Shown here piece after piece: positions 45,802-56,352 of a stretch of DNA of 64,000 nt. Origin of the DNA: Roseivirga sp. (GTDB lineage: Bacteria; Bacteroidota; Bacteroidia; Cytophagales; Cyclobacteriaceae); contig JAAWWF010000005.1 of the NCBI GenBank assembly GCA_021404565.1, positions 186,001 through 250,000 on the forward strand, written 5' to 3'. Position numbers and translations under genes: made by a program. Numbering within the stretch: position 1 is the first letter of the stretch; each line of letters starts with the position of its first letter. A model generated the notes under the pieces. The model made no database searches, was not told where the DNA came from, and saw only the letters and a program-made list of their open reading frames with translations.

Positions 45802-47909
45802 TTAAAAGCGATCTCGTCAATAAACATCCAGGCAGGTGTGTCTTTGCCCGGGTGCCACTCAGGCAGGTTACCATAGTTTTTGGCCCTGATCTGAATGTGC
45901 CTGAGGTTTTGTGTATCGAAAGCCAACTCGTGAATAATCATATGCTTGGGCTCCGGACCCTCTGGCCGGCCCAGGTCGAGCGTCTGTAGCTTTGTGAGCT
46001 TCCCGGCTTCTGAACCACCCCAGATTTCTAAGGAGGTAGGTGGAAAAATCCAGGAGCCAATATCATCCAGCGTGCTGATGAATACCGCACTGATCTCCCT
46101 GCTTTGTCTTAATTCCACGTCCACAATCAGGTCATCTCCACCAAAGCCCAGCCATTCGCCATCCCTGAAATTCTCGCTGCCCTTTCTCAAATCGAAAAGT
46201 GTTGTAACCCCTTTGGCCTTGTAGCCGCCCTTGGGGCCGTGTTTGAGCACCGTTTGTTTAATGCCATTGTCCACTACCTTGATAAATACCTGTTCGGTCA
46301 CCGGGCTGTCTTCCCAGCCTTCTTTTTTAGCAAATACACTCAGTTTTCCACTTTGCGTCAGTTTTATATGGCCATTCTCCAGCGGCTGTGGTTCTTCATT
46401 GCCTACGTGATAAAACAAACTGGTTTCTGAGAGATTATAAGAGACGTCAACGAATATTTCTTCATTAAAAAAGGTAGACGCATATTCCAGTTTTGGTGCT
46501 GCCAGTTCTGCTTTTGTAAACTCAGAATCCTCTGCCAACCCACCATCAATTTTAATATCGGGGTAGGAGGTTTGAAGGGCTGTCAGTTCCTGGCTGGATA
46601 GGTCGGTTTGCCACAGGTAGAGCTGATTGAGCCCCGATAACCGGGCCATTTGTGAGGCACCTTTGTTCGTGATGTTTGTACTATAAAGATTGAGGTATTC
46701 CAACTGCTTTAATTTGCGGATGGCCGAAACCATGCCGTCATCAGTTTCGGTATTGTCGAGGTAGAGCCTGTGGAGGTTTTCATACCTGGCTACTTCTTTC
46801 AGAATGGATTTGTCTATGTGACTACCACCCAGATCGAGCGTGTAAATCTGCTCACTGATCTTGCGAAGCTTTTTAAGCTGCGAAGCTTCCAGGCCCTTTT
46901 TTTGTCCAAGGTACACCTCGATATATGGCTTGTCCGCTTCTATTTGCTTCACATTCAGGCCACTTTCATTCAGGAAAGTGAGCAACTCAGGATCGGCAAA
47001 ATCAATATCGATTTCTTCCTCAGGGGCAAAGTAGCTGGCGAATACTGCCTGAATGGGGTCGTTTTGGTCGACTTCATTGACAAGGGAGGTAAAGGAGGCT
47101 CCTGTTTCCACCCACCATGAGAGCAACTTTACTTCTTCATTGCTCAGCTGGGTTTTGCCCTTCGGAGGCATATGCAATTTTTCCTCCATGGGTAACAGCA
47201 GGTGACTGATCAGTTTGCTGTTCTTCAGGTCTCCTGGTGTCAGTATGGAACCTGACTCACCCCCTTTGAGCATACCCTCGCTTGTGTCCAACAACAGACC
47301 GCCCTTAAGCTTGTTGGGGTTATGACAACTCGTGCATTTTGCATCCAGCACTGGTTGTACTACCTGAGTGAATACAGGCTCCTGAGCGTTGAGGAATAAT
47401 GTCTCAGGTGTTTCGAAAACCTCTGTAAGAAAATCTTCTCCGTGCGTTAGAGAGGCCCCATAATGTCCGGTAATTACCAGGAGCACTACCAGTACGCTGT
47501 ACAACGGTAGCACTGCATTTTTCAAGCGTTCGCGCAGGTCAATCAGCAAGACCACAATGAGGGAAGTAGCAAGCCCGAACCATTTATGGAAGACGAAGCT
47601 GTCTCCTGCATAGCCTCCGTTTACTGAAAGAAGATAACCTGCAATGGCGGAAATAACAGCTGTGTATGCCCCCAGCCAGAGCAGTAAGTGCGCTCCCTTT
47701 GAAAAATCTCCTTGCCCTTTTTTTGCCAGTATTTCAAAGAGTAGGGCGATAACGAGTAAGGCAATAGGAAAGTGTAGTACCAGGGGGTGAAGTCTTCCCA
47801 AAAACTGAAATATGGCAGCCAACTCTGCAATGGGCAGTAGAAAGAGCAGTACCAGAATGGCATTGAGGGTCCAGAGCAGACGTGCGAATATTTTTTTAGA
47901 GATGCTCAT
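45798..47909 (-). CDS. DUF2231-cytochrome-LRR-GH20-tail membrane protein
   Basis: 703 residues from ATG 47909, 1 nt after the previous gene; an in-frame ATG 42 nt upstream would overlap it. Domains in order: four membrane helices of DUF2231 type (about 10-140); planctomycete-type cytochrome domain with heme motif CTSCH and MPPKGKTQLS; leucine-rich repeats (about 345-450: LEYLNLYSTNITNKGASQMARLSGLNQLYL is inside); chitobiase C-like and F5/8-like modules at the end, with LPEWHPGKDTPAWMFIDEI. Last gene of a five-gene operon. It probably passes electrons at the inner membrane. Confidence 0.85.
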   Translation of the reverse strand: MSISKKIFARLLWTLNAILVLLFLLPIAELAAIFQFLGRLHPLVLHFPIALLVIALLFEILAKKGQGDFSKGAHLLLWLGAYTAVISAIAGYLLSVNGGYAGDSFVFHKWFGLATSLIVVLLIDLRERLKNAVLPLYSVLVVLLVITGHYGASLTHGEDFLTEVFETPETLFLNAQEPVFTQVVQPVLDAKCTSCHNPNKLKGGLLLDTSEGMLKGGESGSILTPGDLKNSKLISHLLLPMEEKLHMPPKGKTQLSNEEVKLLSWWVETGASFTSLVNEVDQNDPIQAVFASYFAPEEEIDIDFADPELLTFLNESGLNVKQIEADKPYIEVYLGQKKGLEASQLKKLRKISEQIYTLDLGGSHIDKSILKEVARYENLHRLYLDNTETDDGMVSAIRKLKQLEYLNLYSTNITNKGASQMARLSGLNQLYLWQTDLSSQELTALQTSYPDIKIDGGLAEDSEFTKAELAAPKLEYASTFFNEEIFVDVSYNLSETSLFYHVGNEEPQPLENGHIKLTQSGKLSVFAKKEGWEDSPVTEQVFIKVVDNGIKQTVLKHGPKGGYKAKGVTTLFDLRKGSENFRDGEWLGFGGDDLIVDVELRQSREISAVFISTLDDIGSWIFPPTSLEIWGGSEAGKLTKLQTLDLGRPEGPEPKHMIIHELAFDTQNLRHIQIRAKNYGNLPEWHPGKDTPAWMFIDEIAFN

Positions 47910-47910
47910 G

Positions 47911-48699
47911 CTACCTGATAATGATTTCGTCCATGAAGATCCATCCTGCATTTCCCTTACCAGGATGCCATTCAGGAAGTTCTTTCAATGGTTGAATGAC
48001 GAGTTGAATAAATCTGCATTTCTCATCCGAGGTGGAAATACGATAATATACCTTGCCAGATGGATCCATTTGTTTTTGTGCCGCGATGTCCAGGGCAGGG
48101 CAGGGAGTAAAGCTCTGCCCATCTATTGAGAGCTTGCTACTTACCGATGTCGGAGGCATGATCCAGGCACCGGCAGCGGTCAGGGTGCTGAGTAGGATTT
48201 CGTCTACTTTTTTTGCCTTACCTAAATCGATTGTTAATGTAATGGGACCTTTGTTGTAGCCAAGCCACTTGCCATCGCGAAAGTTGAGAGAACCGGCCTG
48301 CTGATCTATCAATGTACTGCCTCCATCTCCGGCATAGGCCGCAGGGGGCTCAGGAGTAATCTTGATGGATTGGATTTTCTCGCCAAGCTTGTGCACGGCT
48401 GTTGTGATGGTTTCAGAGGGTAAGAAACCGGTTTTGAATGCCTTCACCTTAACGACTCCACTCTTTTTAAGCTTTAGCCCTTTCTTATAGCGCTTTGACG
48501 TTTCTGTGGGCTCAGTTCCATCCAATGTATAGTAAAGGTTCGCGCCTTCAAGTCTGAAGTCAACAGTAACACCTGCCTTTTTTTCAAAGAAACCTCCTCC
48601 ATCTACCCTGATCAGTGGTTTGCTCAGCTGGTATTGCTGGGCGGATAGTATGCATGTGCAAAGAAGCAGGAATAGGAAGCTAACAATCTTTAATCTCAT
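47911..48699 (-). CDS. Exported chitobiase-C / F5-8-type module protein
   Basis: 262 residues with a signal peptide ending ILSAQ. An N-terminal immunoglobulin-like chitobiase C domain (NLYYTLDGTEPTETSKRYKKG) precedes a galactose-binding-like beta sandwich (LNFRDGKWLGYNKGPITLTIDLGKAKKVDEILLS opening), ending LPEWHPGKGNAGWIFMDEI. This is the same C-terminal module as in the next gene downstream and is like the tail of GH20 hexosaminidases, but no catalytic domain is present. Likely carbohydrate-binding. Overlaps the NHL gene by 4 nt. Confidence 0.82.
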   Translation of the reverse strand: MRLKIVSFLFLLLCTCILSAQQYQLSKPLIRVDGGGFFEKKAGVTVDFRLEGANLYYTLDGTEPTETSKRYKKGLKLKKSGVVKVKAFKTGFLPSETITTAVHKLGEKIQSIKITPEPPAAYAGDGGSTLIDQQAGSLNFRDGKWLGYNKGPITLTIDLGKAKKVDEILLSTLTAAGAWIMPPTSVSSKLSIDGQSFTPCPALDIAAQKQMDPSGKVYYRISTSDEKCRFIQLVIQPLKELPEWHPGKGNAGWIFMDEIIIR

Positions 48700-49730
48700 A
48701 TCCTGTTCAGTTTATAAGGATATACATTTCCTGAATTCCACTGGGCTACGTACATGTTTTCATCGTCATCTATGCATACATCATGCGGGTAGATAAAAAC
48801 CTTCATGGTTTGGTACATTTCATCAGGAATCTTACCGGTATAGGTAGGAGTACTACCCGCCAGGTTGGAGACTACTTTGTTTTCTTTATCGAGAATGGTG
48901 ACAAAACCTGAGGGGTCATCTCCATAGGCCCGCGACTTCAGTACTGCCGCGTAGAGAAAGTCACCGTGGATCACCGGGCGACAGACATGAGCTCCCGGCA
49001 GGGGAATGGTTTCCATATACTCGCCTGTCAGGGAGTAACGCTTGAAAGCATTCTCTTCTCTGGCAGATACAATCAGACAGGGATCATTGATGTTACGCGT
49101 ATCAAGGCAAATGCCGTGGGCGTTTTGGAGGTTGGCGGGGCCATTACCTCTGCCACCAAAGCTTCTGATAAAGCTGCCACTGTGAGAATACTGGCTGATC
49201 CATTGCTCCCCGTAGCCATCTGCTACATAGATATCACCATTGGGGCCAATGGCCACTTCTGTTGGGATGTACTGCTCCGGTTTTTGGTAGTGGCCCGATT
49301 CTTTAGGGTAGTCCAGCACCATCACCACTTTGCCATCGATGGTAGTTTTAATGACCTGATGTCGATTGTTGTCAGAGATGAAAAGGAAATCTTCTCCATT
49401 TTCTTTGGAGAGTGTGAGCCCGTGAGCTCCGGGATACTCAGTACCCCAGGTTTTGAGTAGTTTTCCTGACTTATCGTACACCAGGACATTGTTTTTAGTC
49501 TCGTTGGTGAGCAGCAATATTCGCCCTTGAGAATCCTGCACCATTTCGTGACAGTCTTTTACCGGATACTGTTTTGGGTTGAGGTTGCCCCAGTTTACAT
49601 CTAGATTGTATTGATGTGAATTATGTCCGAGCACCAGCTCATCCGTCCTCTCAGGAATGATAAGAGGAGGCATGGCCGCTATGCCCGTTGCTGCGATCAG
49701 CGTCTTTTGTACAAAAGTTCTTCTGTCCAT
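48696..49730 (-). CDS. NHL-repeat propeller protein with Tat-like signal
   Basis: 344 residues. Leader MDRRTFVQKTLIAATGIAAMP has twin arginine in a Tat-like setting. NHL repeats form a six-bladed propeller (KLLKTWGTEYPGAHGLTLSKENG, GSFIRSFGGRGNGPANLQNAHGICLD are blades). Similar planctomycete-associated proteins sit next to DUF1501 genes. Location periplasmic; role unknown. It lies 3 nt after the DUF1501 stop. Confidence 0.82.
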   Translation of the reverse strand: MDRRTFVQKTLIAATGIAAMPPLIIPERTDELVLGHNSHQYNLDVNWGNLNPKQYPVKDCHEMVQDSQGRILLLTNETKNNVLVYDKSGKLLKTWGTEYPGAHGLTLSKENGEDFLFISDNNRHQVIKTTIDGKVVMVLDYPKESGHYQKPEQYIPTEVAIGPNGDIYVADGYGEQWISQYSHSGSFIRSFGGRGNGPANLQNAHGICLDTRNINDPCLIVSAREENAFKRYSLTGEYMETIPLPGAHVCRPVIHGDFLYAAVLKSRAYGDDPSGFVTILDKENKVVSNLAGSTPTYTGKIPDEMYQTMKVFIYPHDVCIDDDENMYVAQWNSGNVYPYKLNRI

Positions 49731-49733
49731 TTG

Positions 49734-51185
49734 TCAGGCAAGTAAATCGTGTATGACATTACCACTTACATCAGTCAGGCGAAACCTTCTTCCCTGGTAT
49801 TTATAAGTCAGTTTTTCATGGTCTATGCCCAGCAGGTGAAGCATAGTAGCCTGAAAGTCATGAACGTGAACAGGGTCTTTTGCGATATTATAGCCAAAGT
49901 CATCGGTCTCTCCATAAGAGATACCCGGCTTAACACCGCCACCGGCCATCCAGATGGTAAAGCTTCTTGGGTGATGATCTCTTCCGTAATTGTTTTTTGT
50001 CAATGCCCCCTGGGAGTAGTTGGTACGGCCAAACTCACCACCCCAGATAACGAGGGTGTCATCCAGCATACCACGCTGTTTCAGGTCCATAATCAGGGCT
50101 GCCGAAGCCTGGTCTACATCTTTTGCCTGTTTCTGTATGGCACCCGGCAGGTTGTCGTGCTGATCCCAGCCCATGTGATAGAGTTGTATAAAGCGTACAT
50201 CACGTTCGGCCAGTCTGCGGGCTAGCAGGCAGTTGGCAGCAAAAGTGCCGGGCTGAGCTACATCTGCACCATACATACGGTAGATGTGGTCAGGCTCACT
50301 GGAAATGTCCATGGTTTCGGGTACGCTGGTTTGCATACGGTAGGCAAGCTCATATTGAGCAACCCTGGCATTGATTTCAGGGTCACCAAACTCCTGAGAA
50401 TGGATGGAGTTCAGCTGAGAAAGGTGATCCAGCATATTCCTGCGATCCATCTTTGACATACCCTTAGGGTCTTTTAGGTATAGAACAGGATCCTTGCCAG
50501 AGCGAAATTGTACTCCCTGATGTACGGAGTTTAAGAAGCCATTTCCCCAAAGTCTTGAATAAAGCGGCTGTCCCTGAGGGCGTCCACTCCCGCGGGATAA
50601 TAGCACCGAGAAAGCCGGAAGGTTGTCATTGTCACTACCCAGGCCATAACTCAGCCATGATCCCATACTGGGCCGACCGGGTTGCTGAGAACCCGTCTGA
50701 AAAAAAGTAATGGCAGGATCATGATTTATGGCTTCGGTATGCACACTCTTGATAAAGCAGAGCTCATCTACCACCTTAGAGGTATAGGGCATAATGTCAC
50801 TGACCCAGGCCCTGCTGTCTCCATACTGTTTAAAGTCGAAAACCGAACCTGCCAGGGGGAAAGAGCTCTGCCCCGAGGTCATGCCCGTAAGGCGTTGCCC
50901 ATTCCTTACCGACTCAGGTAATTCCTGCCCCATCATTTCGCGAAGCTTAGGCTTGTAGTCGAACAGGTCGAGCTGAGAGGGACCACCGCTTTGGAAGAGA
51001 TAAATCACACGCTTAGCCTTAGGGGCAATGTGCCTGAAATCTTCTGGGCCAGGGCGCTTACCTGCCAGCAGGCTGGTAGGATTGAGTAAAGAGGCAAGAC
51101 CTAATCCTCCCAGGCCCAAACTGACCTTGGAAAGAAAGTGTCTCCTGTTGAGATTGTAGTGATAATCCTGTTCTTCTTTGTGCAT
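49734..51185 (-). CDS. DUF1501 protein (sulfatase-like fold, Tat signal)
   Basis: 483 residues. Tat leader [22 protein letters not shown]. The DUF1501 domain has [25 protein letters not shown] and later GGEFGRTNY...[21 protein letters not shown] as its landmark segments, which recall alkaline-phosphatase/sulfatase-type metal centres. DUF1501 proteins are abundant in planctomycetes beside DUF1549/1553 cytochromes; activity is unproven. It begins 2 nt after the cytochrome gene. Confidence 0.9.
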   Translation of the reverse strand: MHKEEQDYHYNLNRRHFLSKVSLGLGGLGLASLLNPTSLLAGKRPGPEDFRHIAPKAKRVIYLFQSGGPSQLDLFDYKPKLREMMGQELPESVRNGQRLTGMTSGQSSFPLAGSVFDFKQYGDSRAWVSDIMPYTSKVVDELCFIKSVHTEAINHDPAITFFQTGSQQPGRPSMGSWLSYGLGSDNDNLPAFSVLLSRGSGRPQGQPLYSRLWGNGFLNSVHQGVQFRSGKDPVLYLKDPKGMSKMDRRNMLDHLSQLNSIHSQEFGDPEINARVAQYELAYRMQTSVPETMDISSEPDHIYRMYGADVAQPGTFAANCLLARRLAERDVRFIQLYHMGWDQHDNLPGAIQKQAKDVDQASAALIMDLKQRGMLDDTLVIWGGEFGRTNYSQGALTKNNYGRDHHPRSFTIWMAGGGVKPGISYGETDDFGYNIAKDPVHVHDFQATMLHLLGIDHEKLTYKYQGRRFRLTDVSGNVIHDLLA

Positions 51186-51187
51186 GA

Positions 51188-53536
51188 TCAGGTTTTTGAA
51201 ATGGCCTCGTCCAGATTGAAAATAGTATTAATTACCGACATGAAAGCGGCCGCTTCAGGGGATTGGATCTCCTGCGGATACTGACCTACATCCAGGTAGT
51301 CTTTGGCTTTCTCCGGGGATCCCGTAAACCGCGTTTGTTCGGCATTAAGAAAGCTTTCAAGTACTGTTTTCTCTTCCTCAGAAGGGTTCCTCCCTAAAAT
51401 TCTCTCGAATGCGAAGATCAGGCGATCGGCATTATTCTGACTGGCGGACAGCGTTTTATAGGCGAGTACTCGCGAGGCTTCGAGTATTTGAGGGTCATTC
51501 ATCATCACCAATGCCTGAAGTGGGGTGTTGGTTTTCTGCCGGTCTACCTCACAAAGGTCTCGGGAAGAGGCATCGAAAGTCATCATGGAAGGTGGGGGTA
51601 CGGTACGCTTCCAGAAGGTGTAGAGACTTCTGCGATAAAGAGCGTCACCATTGTCCGTAATGTAGCTTGTGAGGCCCTGACCGGAAGTTGTTTCTGCCCA
51701 GAGGCCTTCGGGCTGATAAGGTTTTACACTGGGGCCTCCTACTTCTTTATTAAGCAGCCCGCTGGCAGCCAGTACATTGTCTCGAATCATCTCAAATGAC
51801 ATGCGATAGCGAGGCCCACGTGTCAGCCATTTATTGGTGGGGTCTTTCTCCAGCAGTTCTTCCGTTACTTTAGAGCTTTGCTGATAGGTAGCTGACAGTA
51901 GAATTTGCTTCTGTAATTTCTTGATATCCCAGCCTGAGGCTACAAAATCATAGGAGAGGTATTCCAGCAATTCGGGGTGTGAGGGAAGGTTTCCCTGATT
52001 GCCAAAATCTGCAGGGGTATCTACCAGTCCGGTGCCAAAGAATGACTGCCAGATTCGATTGACGGTAACACGGGCAGTGAGGGGATTGTCTTCAGAGAAA
52101 AGCCACCTGGCAAGGCCCATACGATCTTTGGAGAGCTCATCTCCGAAAGGACTGATCGCTGCGGGTGTAGAAGGATAAACCTGGGCTCCCTTTGCGTCAT
52201 ATTGTCCCCGACTGAGTATATAAGTAGGCCTCGGGCGCACCGAGTCTTTCATCACCATTACGCTCAGGTCATCTCCATTGAAGTCTGAGGCGTTCACGAA
52301 GCTGAGAATACCTTTGAGGTCAGCTTGGGAAATTTTCAATTTGGGCTCAGGAATTTCATTGTACTCGATTCTCCCCTTTTCAGGTACTGAGTTGAAAAAG
52401 GAGAAGACACTGAAATAATCTTCCTGAGAGATGGGGTCATACTTATGGTCATGGCATTTGGCACATTCCATGGTAAGTCCCAAAAAAGCCTTGCCAAAGG
52501 TATTTGCGCGGTCAGTCACATACTCTACACGGTACTCTTCTGAAATAACGCCACCTTCCTGGGTGATTTTGTGATTGCGGTTGAAACCGGTAGCCAGTAT
52601 TTGTTCCTTGGTTGGGTTGGGGAGCAGGTCTCCGGCTAACTGCCAGGTAACGAAGGTATTGTATGGCATGTTTTCGTTATAGGCTTTGATCACCCAGTCG
52701 CGCCAGGGCCACATAATGCGTTCCAGATCGTCCTGATAACCATGCGTATCGGAGTAGCGGGCCAGGTCGAGCCAGGCGGTAGCCATATGCTCTCCATAGG
52801 TAGGGGAGGCCATTAAGGCGTCTACTGCTTTCTCGAAGGCCTTTTCAGAATTGTCGGCCATAAAGGAGGTCCTTAAGTCATCGGCAGGAGGCAAGCCTGT
52901 CAGATCAAAGCTGGCTCTTCTTAGCAGCCTTTCCTTACTGGCCGGGGTGGCAGGAGTAAAACCTTTCTCCTCGAATTTCTTAGCGACAAACCTGTCAATC
53001 GTGTTTTGCGTCCAGTCGGTGCGTTTAGGAGTTTCAGGCTCTTCTACTGCAATAAACGACCAGTGCTTTTTCCATTTGGCCCCTTGAACGATCCACCTGG
53101 AGATTAGCTTTTTCTCATTTTCAGAAAGGCTGAGGTTAGAGGCAGGGGGAGGCATGACTTCATCCGGATTGTCGGAGAAAATCCGATGCACTACCTCCGA
53201 TTTTTCAGTATTACCAGGTACGATCCCAAATACATCAGGCCTGTCCTTCATTGCTTTAAAAGCACCTTCTTCAGTGTCGAGCCTGTAACCGGATTCACGC
53301 TTTTTAGCGTCTGGTCCATGGCAGGCAAAGCAGCGATCAGACAGGAGTGGTCTGATGTGCAGGTTGAAGTCTACCTGGGCAGGCAGATAGTCATTGCCGG
53401 CTTTGGCCGTCATTCCCGGGGGTAAGGAATTGCCTTCCTTTTGTCCGCAGCTTTTTAATATCACAAGGCCGATGAATAACAGTCCCACAATGCCGGCATG
53501 CTTTAGTGTAATTCCAGATGTTTTGACTTTTGTCAT
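51188..53536 (-). CDS. Planctomycete-type cytochrome (PSCyt1-DUF1549-DUF1553) lipoprotein
   Basis: 782 residues. Lipobox ILKSCG suggests lipid anchoring. PSCyt1 domain with heme motif [20 protein letters not shown] (about 70-90), DUF1549 (about 180-390) with a second CxxCH ([11 protein letters not shown]), and DUF1553 (about 470-760) with [20 protein letters not shown]. Such fusion proteins dominate planctomycete and Verrucomicrobia genomes and are linked by gene context to glycan use; here they head a Bacteroidota operon. Probably redox-active in the periplasm. Confidence 0.9.
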   Translation of the reverse strand: MTKVKTSGITLKHAGIVGLLFIGLVILKSCGQKEGNSLPPGMTAKAGNDYLPAQVDFNLHIRPLLSDRCFACHGPDAKKRESGYRLDTEEGAFKAMKDRPDVFGIVPGNTEKSEVVHRIFSDNPDEVMPPPASNLSLSENEKKLISRWIVQGAKWKKHWSFIAVEEPETPKRTDWTQNTIDRFVAKKFEEKGFTPATPASKERLLRRASFDLTGLPPADDLRTSFMADNSEKAFEKAVDALMASPTYGEHMATAWLDLARYSDTHGYQDDLERIMWPWRDWVIKAYNENMPYNTFVTWQLAGDLLPNPTKEQILATGFNRNHKITQEGGVISEEYRVEYVTDRANTFGKAFLGLTMECAKCHDHKYDPISQEDYFSVFSFFNSVPEKGRIEYNEIPEPKLKISQADLKGILSFVNASDFNGDDLSVMVMKDSVRPRPTYILSRGQYDAKGAQVYPSTPAAISPFGDELSKDRMGLARWLFSEDNPLTARVTVNRIWQSFFGTGLVDTPADFGNQGNLPSHPELLEYLSYDFVASGWDIKKLQKQILLSATYQQSSKVTEELLEKDPTNKWLTRGPRYRMSFEMIRDNVLAASGLLNKEVGGPSVKPYQPEGLWAETTSGQGLTSYITDNGDALYRRSLYTFWKRTVPPPSMMTFDASSRDLCEVDRQKTNTPLQALVMMNDPQILEASRVLAYKTLSASQNNADRLIFAFERILGRNPSEEEKTVLESFLNAEQTRFTGSPEKAKDYLDVGQYPQEIQSPEAAAFMSVINTIFNLDEAISKT

Positions 53537-53789
53537 AGCTGTTCTGAATTTAACCCGGATTATGCATTGTAACTTTGTAATGAGTAGTCAAATCGCTAAG
53601 AATCAGGGTGCTTTATTAATTTATGCATAGCAGGGCTATGGTTAAATTAAAAAGCTCATTTATTTCACGGATTCACCGCAAATTGGCTACGGAATATATT
53701 TTCTAATGCGTATTCCGGGTTTATCTATTCAAGAGCATCTAAAGAAGGGTGTTAGGTTTAGTAGGGGGGTTAATGAATGGGTTAATAAC

Positions 53790-53822
53790 TGATATTTGAT
53801 TGAAATTATTTCAAAATATCAT
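53790..53822 (-). repeat. AT-rich inverted repeat over the stop of the SARP-Kelch gene
   Basis: GATATTT / AAATATC arms around TGAAAT-t-ATTTCA, with a 3-nt bulge. It spans the stop codon of the regulator gene and may serve as its 3' end. The rest of the 269-nt gap (53537-53805) is AT-rich, has no gene, and must hold the cytochrome operon promoter if it is not read through. Confidence 0.35.
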
Positions 53823-56298
53823 TGAATTGGATGGGGTAGGGCTCCTGGTATAGGTTTTTATACCTTTCTGCAAATTGCTCATAGGCCGACTTGGCGTTGC
53901 CTACTTTTTTAAGATTCACCAGACTTTGAAGTAATTGATGAAGGGCTTCATCATGTACGGGATCGATGTTGAGTACGGCCCTGGAAATCTCTACAACCTT
54001 CGTCCAGTTCTTTTGAGCTTTCGCCTCTTCAGCTCCTGACATGAGGTATTGAATAAGCTTGAAATGGATGTCTACTTTGAAGGCATCAAGCCATTGGTAA
54101 GAGGTGCTGGGCAGTAACATACCGGCATCCGCAATGCTAATGAGCGCATCCAGATCGTTTTGTTGAATAGCCGTTCGTGCATGATACAAATCACAATCAT
54201 TTACACTTTGAAAAAGGATGGACCAGCGGTTTTCCTTAAAGCTCACTTCTAACGTGGCAATAGGACTCAGTGCCTGCCTCAGCTTTTGCAGGTTTACTCC
54301 TCTATTGTTTTTGGCACTTGAAGGTGAGGCATCCGGCCAAAGTACTTCTGTAAGTTGTTGGGTAGGGATACCGTTCTTGTCGGTAAGAGTATGCAAAAGG
54401 ATCAACAGAAATAGCTCTTTCAGCTTTGGGGAGAGCTTGGGAGTGAGATTATTCCCTTGTGAGTCATTGACCTTAAATTCTCCCATCACAGAAATGGCAT
54501 AGGTTGAAGCTTTAGCGGGTACTGATGCCAAGGGTTGAGATGTCAATGGCTGTCCTGCTTTCTGTTTTTTAAGGCCAAGTATCAACAGGCCGATGAGCAG
54601 TGTCGCTCCTGGAATGATTAAGTGCCAGGGAATGTCGGCTTCCTCTGATAGCTGACTCGAAATGGCCAGCGGTGGAAAGGAGATGGTATGGATTTTTACC
54701 TCTGCATTGTCAGGATCAGTATTGATTCGGAGTACGGAAACCAGTTCTTTGGTTTGGGAGGCATAGTATAGGAAAAGATTATAGTCCCCGATATTCCTGA
54801 TTTCAAAGGGTAGTTTTTCCTCCAGGTCAATTACCCCAACCTCAGGCCGATTGATGCTTATCTTTAGAAGCTCGAGGGTTTTTACCCCATCCAGGTAGTC
54901 ATGACCAATCGCATAAATGGCCGAATCTTCCTTGTGAAGTACCATGCTGGAAGATGGCAGATAAGGGGTTTCACCAGGTGCGCGACCCCATAGCTTCTTC
55001 ATGGAGCTGTCATTGAGGTTTAGCAGGTAGAGGTCACTGAGGTTGTCAAAACCTGATTCCTGTTCACCTGATTCGTTTCCGTAGCCTCCATAGATGTAAT
55101 ACTCTCCCGAATTGTAACCGGCAGTAGCTCCCAGCATAAAACGTGGTTCAGGTATATCTCCCTTAAGGGGAATTTCAACCCATTGGCGGGCCTCAGGGTC
55201 AAATTCCAGTAGTTTGTTGCGTGCTTCGAAAAAGCCATATCCCGCAAAGATCATGGGCTTGCCGTTGAGTGCATTTTCAAGAGGTGCGTGCTGCCAGATA
55301 TAAATCGGAGGTGCCTCCTGTGTTCCTGTATTCTCCCAGCTTTCGGTGGTTTTGTTGAACAGATAACCATGCTCAGGTCCCAAATCATAGGCATAAAGTT
55401 GCTGCTGCTGTGTGCTGTAGATAGCTGCCTGGGTACCCTGATCTTTCGGAAAGCTGTTCTTCGGAGTGAATTCCACCTTGTTCCGACTGGCCAGATTGTA
55501 GATGGTTATTAGATTTTCTTCTACGATATAGACTTCGTCTTTAGTCTTATCGAAGGCAATGCCGGGGATGGGCCGGGCAGGTTGTGTATACTGAGATTGC
55601 CACCGTTGGTGCCCGTCAATGATCCATTCAGGGTCCTGCACCTCTATCTTGTAACTACCCTTTTCGGAAGAAAGCACTGGACCCGGTTCTTTTTGGAGAG
55701 GCCATGCATAGTCATTGTCATCAACCTCAAGTTTCAGGTCTTTGATGGCAAAGCGTGGAGTTGCCACGGAGGAGGGCAAACTGTATGGGCTTCTGCCGAA
55801 GACAGGGTTTAGAGCTTCGATAGATTCAAGCAAGGGGCTTTGGAATTTAGTTTCCTGGCTGCCAATGGTTAAGTCAAGAACTCCGCTTTCTTTGTTTAAG
55901 CTGACCGTAGTTTTGAGCCAGCTGTTTCTTACCAATTGATTCGCTGGTACAATGATCTCGGCACCCTGCTCCTGGCCGTTGATGGTAAGTTTAAAGACAC
56001 CTCCGGTTACGTCCCCTTCTCCCGGCTTATAAAGCAAGTCGATTCGGGTGGAAGCATCTGCCGAGGAGAAACGCAGTATATAGCCCAGCTCTGATGCCCG
56101 CCAGAAAGATATGTCAAAATCAACCTCCAGCGTATTTTGGAATGCTAATGGTTTTTCAGGGCTTAGATGGAGTGAAGAGCGTGTGGCAATCGGGCTTTCG
56201 TAAGAACGAAAAAGCAGGCCACGGTCATTTTGAGACAGGACACTGTGACAGAGACCGACAAGAAGCAGAAGAATATAACTTACCTGTGCGCAGCGCAT
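53806..56298 (-). CDS. Transmembrane regulator: exported Kelch propeller, TM helix, SARP/BTAD-like DNA-binding part
   Basis: 830 residues. A signal peptide (1-22); a LamG-like beta sandwich (about 35-195); a Kelch-type propeller (about 230-530, with MLGATAGYNSGEYYIYGGYGNESG); one membrane helix near 557-580 (HLIIPGATLLIGLLILGLKK). The cytoplasmic end (about 600-830) looks like a SARP winged helix (KLSPKLKELFLLILLHTLTDKNGIPTQQLTEVLWPD..., NNRGVNLQKLRQAL) and a BTAD-like TPR domain. This would be a one-protein sensor and transcription factor. It lies just upstream of the cytochrome operon in the same direction, so I infer it regulates that operon. Confidence 0.8.
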   Translation of the reverse strand: MRCAQVSYILLLLVGLCHSVLSQNDRGLLFRSYESPIATRSSLHLSPEKPLAFQNTLEVDFDISFWRASELGYILRFSSADASTRIDLLYKPGEGDVTGGVFKLTINGQEQGAEIIVPANQLVRNSWLKTTVSLNKESGVLDLTIGSQETKFQSPLLESIEALNPVFGRSPYSLPSSVATPRFAIKDLKLEVDDNDYAWPLQKEPGPVLSSEKGSYKIEVQDPEWIIDGHQRWQSQYTQPARPIPGIAFDKTKDEVYIVEENLITIYNLASRNKVEFTPKNSFPKDQGTQAAIYSTQQQQLYAYDLGPEHGYLFNKTTESWENTGTQEAPPIYIWQHAPLENALNGKPMIFAGYGFFEARNKLLEFDPEARQWVEIPLKGDIPEPRFMLGATAGYNSGEYYIYGGYGNESGEQESGFDNLSDLYLLNLNDSSMKKLWGRAPGETPYLPSSSMVLHKEDSAIYAIGHDYLDGVKTLELLKISINRPEVGVIDLEEKLPFEIRNIGDYNLFLYYASQTKELVSVLRINTDPDNAEVKIHTISFPPLAISSQLSEEADIPWHLIIPGATLLIGLLILGLKKQKAGQPLTSQPLASVPAKASTYAISVMGEFKVNDSQGNNLTPKLSPKLKELFLLILLHTLTDKNGIPTQQLTEVLWPDASPSSAKNNRGVNLQKLRQALSPIATLEVSFKENRWSILFQSVNDCDLYHARTAIQQNDLDALISIADAGMLLPSTSYQWLDAFKVDIHFKLIQYLMSGAEEAKAQKNWTKVVEISRAVLNIDPVHDEALHQLLQSLVNLKKVGNAKSAYEQFAERYKNLYQEPYPIQFNDILK

Positions 56299-56352
56299 AT
56301 TTCAAAACTATCGGAAAATGCCGGAAAGGACCATTATAATCTGTTTGTTCTA

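Noticed and set aside
53570-53577. Plus-strand TAACTTTG as a promoter
   Set aside because: No TTTG at the -33 place and no plus-strand gene downstream; it points against the regulator gene.
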